Below, piece after piece: positions 57,293 to 64,000 of a stretch of DNA of 64,000 nt. The notes under the pieces were generated by a model. The model worked only from the letters and a program-made list of their open reading frames with translations. It was not told the origin of the DNA and ran no database searches. The DNA lies in the NCBI GenBank assembly GCA_029532415.1, contig JAQOTA010000057.1, forward strand, positions 186,001 through 250,000. The letters run 5' to 3'. The stretch comes from Marasmius tenuissimus (Eukaryota > Basidiomycota > Agaricomycetes > Agaricales > Marasmiaceae). How positions within the stretch are numbered: the stretch's first letter is position 1; the number at the start of each line of letters is the position of its first letter. The position numbers and the translations under genes were made by a program.

Positions 57293-59561
57293 CTAAAAAC
57301 CGATAGTAAGAATGTCCGATTCACTCGAAAGCGTCGATGAGAGCGGGGAGAGTAGGGCAGATAAGAACCCAGCAGACTGTGCACCAGCTGCTGACGCAAA
57401 TAATGGCCGGCTGAGATAGGCTGAAGTCAGGGATATGAAGGGAAGAGCGTACCTTTCGATGCGGTGGATGTCGAAGGTTCGCACTCAGAGTCTGCCAAAA
57501 TACAATTTAGAGTGATTTGTATGGGAAAGGCAAGTGGAGCGAACCTTCTTGGACATGTTCAGATCGATCTTGGTCGTTCGAAAGCTGGAAGACACGATCA
57601 CCAACTCCAGTATGTTGAGCAGAATCAGTGGTGGTGGGCTCAAAGCCGTGAGTGAGTTGAGTCGGGTGAGCTGTGGTGGGATCTTCTATTATTGAGACGT
57701 CTGCCATCAATGTCAAGGGTCCAATCTCGAGGGAGGGCTCTGCCAACAAAATTGGAGGAGATTAGACGACGGCAAAGAGAAGGAATAGGCAAAACGAGCC
57801 TTGATTAACCGGCATAAATCGATCTGAGTCGCTCAGAGGTTGGTAGATGTTTTCGTCGTATCCGAGAAATCGAGCGAAATCGGTAGTCGACGGGTCAAAC
57901 CCTCGAAGGAGTTGATATTGGTGTATGCAGCTGTAGGCATCATTAGACCAAGAGCGTGGGTAGAGGTCTCGAGAGAGTCTGAGCTCTGTCGGAAGGCCAA
58001 AGTCGTTGCAGAGGGTGTCCGAGAGCGAAGAGTGGCCGTCTTCATCGAAAGACCAGAAATGAATGGAAGAGGTCCAGCTATAGTCAAGGTCGCAAAGAGG
58101 TGGCCGGATAAAAAAGTAGATTGGTTGTTGGGATCGGTGGCGGGCTTCGGAGTATAAAAGGCGGCTATCTAACACGGCACGAGGGTAGCTAAGCTCTGAG
58201 AGATGTTGGTGAGTGGAAGGGGAAAGGAAAACAACGACGCACCGAAAACACTTAGATCGTCTTCCAAAGAAATCCCACGAGCACTAAAAACACTCCAGGC
58301 CTGCGCCATCCACGCCTCCTTTGCATCCCAATTCCACCCCAACGAAACACAGCCTCCACCTGCGAGTGTGAATCTACTCGAGGTGTCAGATGAAAGAAGT
58401 GGATGGTTATTTTGAAACCCACCTTGTCAACCCATTTTCCAGCAGTTTTTGATCTGAAAGAGTATCATTGACGCTCCTCCAGGCATCGTTGTTTGCAACG
58501 GCGATGGGGGTGTTTGTCAACGTCGAAGTGACCGTCGGCCCAAGGACTCGTTCAGGCACGCTAATCCAGGCACCCGAAGAGGCGACTCCACCGACGACAA
58601 CGTCATCGACTGCTTTTGACTTGAGACTTGCCAAGAAGCGCAACAGAACGTCTTCTTGGACGAGCTCTGCGGTCAAGGGCAGCTCTTCAACACCAGTATC
58701 CCTCCAACCAAGATCAAGGTATGGCCCCGATGGACCACAGCAAAACACTCCCTTCCCCGGATCCAACCACAATTCTTCTATCTCGCAACCCAATTGCCTC
58801 TGTAGTTACTTTATTCAATTGTATCCCGTTATTAAACTGACTACTTACATGTAAACTATAGAGATACATCTGTCCAACAATCCCTGCATTCAACTTCGCA
58901 GCCGGCACCAGCTCTGCAGAGAAATTCAGTGGAAATAGCCCTATCGCATGTAACAGGTCCATACCATTGTGTAGTAGTACCGATGGGTTTGCTGACAAGT
59001 TGTAACCATACATTTGAGGTGCATTCAAGGTTCTATAGCAACTTGAGCATCCACTCAATGCAAGGAGAGCTGATACACACAGTCCGCTCATGAACATAGC
59101 GAGGTCCTTTTCAAACGCCTGGAGCGAGTTTTAGCTTTCATTGAACAAATAGCGAAGTGATTCCTGGCATACCTTTTTTGCATCCGGGCCCCTGTATTCC
59201 ACCACTGTGAAGGTTCTGCCCGGTAGGTCCACAAGTTCTGCCGCACAGATCAGCCTATCAGCTCGAGCTTCCCACCAACATCCATCTGTGTTGTCCCAAT
59301 ATCGGGGGTACTGGTCTATGTGGATATCCCTTAGCCTGCAGATATTGCCCCGCTTCACGTAAGAAAACTAGGGAACAATCAGACGCAAACCCTCAAGAGA
59401 CAGCTCGAGCTGCTTACCTCGTCCAACTCGGTGCGCTCCTTTTCCTCCGCTTGAACGATTGTCGTCGTGTAATTGATTTGATTGCCTTGAACGTGGCTGA
59501 AACTCCCGCTCCCGCTCGTAGTAACTGTGGTCTTCTTCGCCTTTCGAAAGAAAGATATCAT
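57293..59561 (-). CDS. Family A gene, copy 4: 593 aa
   Basis: Ten exons: 59561-59418, 59367-59173, 59118-58965, 58913-58849, 58799-58423, 58376-58243, 58195-57810, 57737-57545, 57491-57453 and 57387-57293. The total is 1782 nt, in frame. It has the N-terminal motif GSFSHVQGNQIN, the kinase-N-lobe-like stretch QMYGYNLSANP and ELVPAAK, then LWLDPGKGVFCCGPSGP, QPIYFFIRPP, IHFWSFDEDG and GFDPSTTDFARFLGYDEN. The tail ends ESDILTIGF. Donors include GTATGG for the 51-nt intron 3 and GTTAAT for intron 7; the latter is unusual but sits where copies 1-3 have GTCAAC. Copy 4 is nearest to copy 1 in the body and to copy 2 in its 5' flank. Confidence 0.8.
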
Positions 59562-59699
59562 CGGACTTGTGAGTGGGCGGGTATGCAAGAGGGGGAAAGA
59601 TGATGGTAGAAGATGGTGGTAGAAAGACAACTCGGGCAACAGCCCAAGGACAACCCATATCCATGTTGCACAGTGCGGTCAGAACATGCGACATCCACG

Positions 59700-61921
59700 C
59701 TGTCTCATTCGACAGCAGTTCCTCTTTTAGATGTCCGCCGTACTATACCCATACAGCGCCCCAGAGCCTGACCCAATGCTGTTGTTATTGATATGAAGTC
59801 CTGGATTGGGTCCCAAAAAAGCACTCATCGCTGCGATAAACACCCTCTTGATCAAGTCTTCTATTTGCGCCCATTTTCCTGGATCCCATCTGATACGCAG
59901 TCCCAGCCGACCATGGTAACCTGGCCATCTCGTTGGTTATATCGAAACCTGTGTGTAAACAACCTTGAAAAGATGTAGAGAGTGATGAGGAGTCGTTACT
60001 TCTGCGAATCGAGCCTCGAAGTGGTGAGTGTAGCGAAACAAGGAGCATGGATCGGGATCAGCCCAGAGCTGAACTCGGAATTGTAAAGCGCCCATTGGCG
60101 CTCAAGCCTTGCTTGTACTCGAACCACCATGAGCACCGACGACATCTCCCTTTCCTTTCCTCAAGTGATATTCATCATCTTGCGGCAAGACAGCCCATGC
60201 TATGTGCATGATTTTTGAGTCGGCGGTGCGCAGTTGGCACTAGTCCCAGGCTGATTTGAGGGTCATGCTCCCAAGTGGCGTTGTTCAGGATGGTAAAGAG
60301 GTACGTACCCGACACAGTTTTAGCCGTCTATTGAAAGGTTTTCGGCCCCATTTGTGGTACTGAGAGTGAGTATCAGGATATAACCCGCTTGATGATTGGA
60401 ATTTAGACATAGCTGCCAGTCACGGTACGTCTGGTTCAGCTTTGCCGTGCGCGAAAGATACTTACCATCAATCGTTCTGCTCCCAGCTTAGCTGTTTCTT
60501 CATCCTGCGAGCGCCAATCTTGATGCTGAACGTGAATGTTTAGTCCGTCGTCGTATTTGGATCCTACGTCAGCCCACAAATCAAATCAAGACGTCATTGA
60601 AAGCTCGAAGGTCGCGCGAACTTTATGCCTTTGCCTTTCGGATTCTGGAACTCAAATGTTCAGCCTTACTTTTTACGGCTGGTACGACTGGAAGAGACCC
60701 GAATCCAGAGATATACTCCCAGTCAGAGTCGAGCTGGACCTCCAACCATGCTCATCGGCGGCTCCTTACACCTGGACTATAAACCAGATTGACTTGTAGG
60801 CTGCATTACTCAACTTACAAACTGTGAGCTGGGCGCTCATAGGTTTAGACGGAGACCCGTGCTGCACAAATTTTACTGACATCACTCCGTATACTATCGT
60901 CCGGAAGGCTGATATGCTACTCTGGTCGGTATTTTTTGCCAGTGCCGCTGCTATCAGTATCAAGGAAGAACACTCTAGTTTTACTTGATAAATTGGTGCT
61001 TGGGTATGGGGCAAAGAGCTGATGAGATCGATCAGGAGAACAAGGGAGGTTGGGTTTACATGTCGAGCCGGCGTCACTTCCCCCAAACGCTTAAACGCAC
61101 TTACGAGACTGGTAAGCCAATCATGTTCCTCTTTCTTCAATATCCCTTCCATACCGACTGCAAGCTTATAGCAGCTCCAGTCCTGGGGCTTTATGGGGAA
61201 CGGGATGATACCGGAGGTGTTAAATCCTTGGTCGATCTTCGCCTCGAGCTTCTTGGACGTAGCGTTGTTTGTTCCCTCGCGGGTAATAACTTTGACATTC
61301 GCGTACCGCGTCGTCAGGAATAGTTGATGGGGAACCAGTAATAAGTGTTGGTCCGAGTGAGCATGAGAGGTGCAGCGGGGCGATATACGGGGGTACGTCT
61401 CAATTGCTCACTCCTTTCTCTGAGAACATTGAGCTTGCTCTCTGGCCCACTTGTCCAAGATAAAGGCGTACTTTGAGTTGAAGACTTATTTTACAAGTTG
61501 TCGTTCACTCAATGTACGAGTCGACGGCTCCTGCATGGTCAGTGTTTCGCCTCCAGATTCCAGAAGGTGGGCCTCACGGCAAATATGCTGAAAAGGTCGA
61601 ATGGGTTGGATCGGAGGGACTGCCTCGATTCTGTTTGTGACTACCAAAGTACGTTTACTCGCTCGCGTTTCAATTTCGGCCCCTCCTCCCGAGAATAGTT
61701 CCGAAATTTCATGTTGGATAATTGTTCGGGGTACTGTCAAGGATAGGTGATGTCAACCTTGTCATATCGGGCAGATTGAGAGTAACTGACTGGCTCGAGG
61801 TGTTGTGGTGTTAGTCACTGATATTGTCCAGCCACCTTGACTCAAGTTTGTCGAGGCGTCCCAAGCAAGGCCACGAAAATTAAGCATGCAAGATTGTATG
61901 CGAAGTTTCCGAAGCATAGTC
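59700..61921 (+). repeat. Family B, unit 5, interrupted by the right Gypsy element
   Basis: The first 450 bp match unit 3. Later parts hold exon-intron-like stretches (for example frames at 60,600-60,780 and 61,500-61,700) but no chainable gene. The unit stops at the Gypsy LTR at 61,922; its continuation, if any, is beyond the window. Confidence 0.4.
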
Positions 61922-62245
61922 TGTTATGACTGATGTTCACAACGTAAGCTCAATACTGAGTTGTCGACCTGTCTTGGTTCTGGTGTCGTGAATGTGAGAT
62001 TGAGTTGTAAGGTCAAGCTGAAGAGCAAGACCTTCTACCGTACAAGTATAAATACTAAAGCTGGAACTGCGTACATACTGCGAACTGTTGTAAATACTGC
62101 GATCAGAGGCTGCGTACATACTGCGAACTACTGCGAATATTGTGGTCTGATAAATAACACTGCGATCAGATAAATAATCGTATCAGAGTCATAGATAAGA
62201 TATCACGAATGAAGAAAATGATATACCCCTTTCGTAACTGTAACA
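61922..62245 (-). repeat. 3' LTR of the right Gypsy element (324 bp)
   Basis: On the plus strand it starts TGTTATGACT and ends ACTGTAACA, so both termini are TGTTA/TAACA. It contains reiterated short words (CTGCGAAC, ACTGCGATCAGA, GATAAATAA) at about 62,060-62,180. Bases before it are TAGTC; the matching target duplication cannot be tested in this window. Confidence 0.8.
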
Positions 62246-62258
62246 TTACCCCATCTTT
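62246..62258 (-). other. Polypurine tract of the right Gypsy element
   Basis: On the minus strand AAAGATGGGGTAA precedes the LTR start TGTTACAG. Confidence 0.6.
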
Positions 62259-62314
62259 ATATTGAATGTCCACATTCAATTTCGTATAGCAATCCTAAAT
62301 CCAATTTTCCTTTA

Positions 62315-63418
62315 TCAGAATTGAACTGGTTCGTCACAAATGTTGGAGGCTGTAACGTTGTCGTAATCGTTATCGTAGTCAGAATCGGGAACGTTAGGTT
62401 GGCGCGGTTGTAGGAAAGGTCGTTGAGGGCAGGTAGAGGGATAGTGCCCTGGAGATCGTCGATTGCAGAAATTGCAAACCCATGTACTGCAGGAATGGGC
62501 GAAATGTCCGAATCCGTTACAGTTGAAACATGCGTCTCGGGAACTGGGTCTCCTCGATGGTCTGACTCGTGTTCTGACAGTTTGTCGTTGATTGGGTCTG
62601 TTAGGAAGAGAAACTGGTGCGGAACGATTCGAATTGATGGATGATTGTGAGCTTCGTCGAGATCCTCCTCGTGGTCCTCGAGGACGGTTTCGTTGTTGAT
62701 TAGGTGTGGGGGCATTCGGTCTCGGGTCGTTAGTTTGAATTGGAGGTGGTTGGTATCGTAAATGTCCGATTGCTGAAGCAATGACATTCTCTACCATTCG
62801 ATCAGTGATGATACGAGGTGGAATAGGAATGGGAGCGGTTTCTACCGCTGTAGGTGGTTCGGCTACTGTGGACGAAATTTCCCCTTCCTCTCGTTCTTCC
62901 TTTACTACCATCTTTCCCTTTTCTTCATTAACTCTGTTGATTTCTTCTGTGATCCGATGTTCTTCTCCGATTTTGATTTGTTCGAGCATTCCAAAGTTGA
63001 GAGCGTTTTCGGCTAACGTTCCCAAGCTTTCTCGAAGTCCTTGAACATGTTCGACTAGTTTTGTATGCTCCCATCGTAGATCATAGAAGGTACGGGCGAA
63101 GAAAAGGAGATGTTCGTGGTTTTGGAGGTGACTTGTAACGAGTTCATCATAGTCGGAGTTCATGAGTATTGCTTCGATGTTGTTGCCATCGGCGAGGTTA
63201 ATGAGTGTTCGGGAAGGGTACTGAAGTTGGTCTATGAGGGAAGGCATGTCATCATGAGAGGAATTGTCGTTAATAGGTTGATGTATAGAGAGGTTGAAGT
63301 CAGAGTTTCGAGGGTAGTCAAGGTAGGCTGGTGGTGGTGGTACTCGTTGACGGAGTACTGTGCGAAGTTGAGTTTCGTGAGTCTGTGAGGTAGATGCTGC
63401 TGCGTTGACAGAGACCAT
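62315..63418 (-). CDS. CCHC zinc-knuckle protein encoded downstream of Gypsy pol
   Basis: A single frame of 367 codons from ATG 63418, 48 bp after the pol stop. The N-terminal half is helical with a coiled-coil-like stretch (about residues 100-175; contains EEINRVNEEKGKMVV). The middle is Pro/Arg-rich and basic. Near the C-terminus stands CFNCNGFGHFAHSC, a CCHC knuckle (C-x2-C-x4-H-x4-C), followed by a second Cys/His cluster (CNFCNRRSPGHYPSTC, a C-x2-C-x6-H-x4-C variant). Such knuckles bind nucleic acid and are normally part of Gag, which is encoded before pol. Here the gene is in pol sense but after pol. It could be a relocated gag/nucleocapsid or an accessory protein; the upstream gag lies outside the window, so I cannot say which. 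Confidence 0.85.
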   Translation of the reverse strand: MVSVNAAASTSQTHETQLRTVLRQRVPPPPAYLDYPRNSDFNLSIHQPINDNSSHDDMPSLIDQLQYPSRTLINLADGNNIEAILMNSDYDELVTSHLQNHEHLLFFARTFYDLRWEHTKLVEHVQGLRESLGTLAENALNFGMLEQIKIGEEHRITEEINRVNEEKGKMVVKEEREEGEISSTVAEPPTAVETAPIPIPPRIITDRMVENVIASAIGHLRYQPPPIQTNDPRPNAPTPNQQRNRPRGPRGGSRRSSQSSINSNRSAPVSLPNRPNQRQTVRTRVRPSRRPSSRDACFNCNGFGHFAHSCSTWVCNFCNRRSPGHYPSTCPQRPFLQPRQPNVPDSDYDNDYDNVTASNICDEPVQF

Positions 63419-63466
63419 TGTGATATTTTTGTTATGAGGATGAGTGAGAGTGATTGGATGATTTCT

Positions 63467-64000
63467 TCAGCGAATTCGTCTCCTCTTTTTATACTCTTGA
63501 AGAGTTTCTTTGGCGTTTTTCAGCGCTTTGGCAGTAAGCCACTTGTTTTCTGAGGATGGTTCCCCTACCCAAGTGACAAGGTATTCACGGGGTTTCTTCT
63601 TCGGCCGATGATCGATAATCGATTCTACCTCATTTTCTTCTTCTCCGTCTATAATATCAGGTGGCGGGTACGTCCAGTTCTCTCCATATGCCTCTGTTTC
63701 CTTGTATGGGGTTAAGAGGTTTGCGTGAAACACTGGATGGACTTTCCATTGTTCTGGCAGTGTCAGACGATATGTTACTGGTCCTAGAACTTCTTCGATT
63801 TCAAATGGTCCTTCTCGTTTTGGTGCTAACTTTCGTGTTTCGTATCCGAAGTTGATGTTCTTTGCTTCTAACCAAACCCTTTGCCCAACTTTGAATGGTT
63901 CGTACTTGTTCCGCGTACGATTGATCATTACTTGTCGAGCGAGTTCGTGTAATGCGAACGTTTCATCTCGGACCTTCTTGAGATCATTGAGTCTTTCTTC
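63467..64000 (-). CDS. Gypsy Pol C-terminus: integrase tail and chromodomain
   Basis: The frame is open from the right edge (178 codons, no start in window). It contains the GPY/F-like integrase tail (KREGPFEIEEVLGPVTYRL, then HPVFHANLL) and a chromodomain (about 63,640-63,480; YLVTWVGEP, ENKWLTAKAL). It ends with a basic tail KKRRRIR and TGA. Catalytic domains are outside the window. Confidence 0.93.
   Translation of the reverse strand, partial: EERLNDLKKVRDETFALHELARQVMINRTRNKYEPFKVGQRVWLEAKNINFGYETRKLAPKREGPFEIEEVLGPVTYRLTLPEQWKVHPVFHANLLTPYKETEAYGENWTYPPPDIIDGEEENEVESIIDHRPKKKPREYLVTWVGEPSSENKWLTAKALKNAKETLQEYKKRRRIR

Larger units (their letters stand above)
61922..64000 (-). mobile_element. 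Ty3/Gypsy retrotransposon, minus strand, 3' part
   Basis: On the minus strand: end of pol (64000-63467), a zinc-knuckle gene (63418-62315), a polypurine-like stretch (about 62,258-62,246) and the 3' LTR (62245-61922). The remainder lies right of the window. It differs from the left Gypsy element in LTR, chromodomain and accessory gene, so it is another family. Confidence 0.92.

Overview
The window looks like a transposon-rich stretch of an Agaricomycete (mushroom) nuclear genome. Genes have many short introns of about 45-60 bp with GT..AG ends and CTRAY branch sites, and the retroelements carry chromodomains of fungal type. I recognise no conserved housekeeping gene, tRNA, rRNA or CRISPR array.

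Left part (1-9830). A plus-strand Ty3/Gypsy element enters from the left edge (pol 3-2609) and ends in an LTR at 4224-4938. Between pol and the LTR lies a three-exon antisense gene (2755-3985) for a coiled-coil protein with a Zn2Cys6-like cysteine pattern. The LTR abuts the last exon of a truncated host gene (5004-5451). A multi-exon host gene of unknown function follows (6073-9830). It reads through 1066 codons in one phase, with one internal TGA that a 48-bp candidate intron could remove.

Middle and right (about 11.6-61.9 kb). This is a repeated array. One component, 'family A', is a minus-strand ten-exon gene present four times (18422-20698, about 26766-28685, 39404-41663, 57293-59561). 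Three copies have complete models of 597, 592 and 593 aa; the second is a pseudogene. The other component, 'family B', is a decayed plus-strand multi-exon gene or gene cluster filling the space between A copies. The array seems to have grown by duplication of an A+B unit and has since been hit by transposons: a non-autonomous element with 353-bp terminal inverted repeats full of GTTTAAAC (29690-31456), a young full-length Ty1/Copia element (46953-53039, 5-bp target duplication, 259-bp LTRs) and a 1681-bp DNA element with 18-bp inverted repeats and a 7-bp target duplication (55249-56929).

Right edge (61922-64000). A minus-strand Ty3/Gypsy element leaves the window. Its LTR (61922-62245), a CCHC zinc-knuckle gene placed after pol (62315-63418) and the chromodomain end of pol (63467-64000) are visible.

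How the parts relate: the retroelements work as self-contained replication units, while the A genes form a lineage-expanded family whose N-terminal motif and partial kinase-like N-lobe signature hint at a signalling or recognition role. That role is inference. The gene models were built by hand from splice sites and reading phase; no search or expression data were available.
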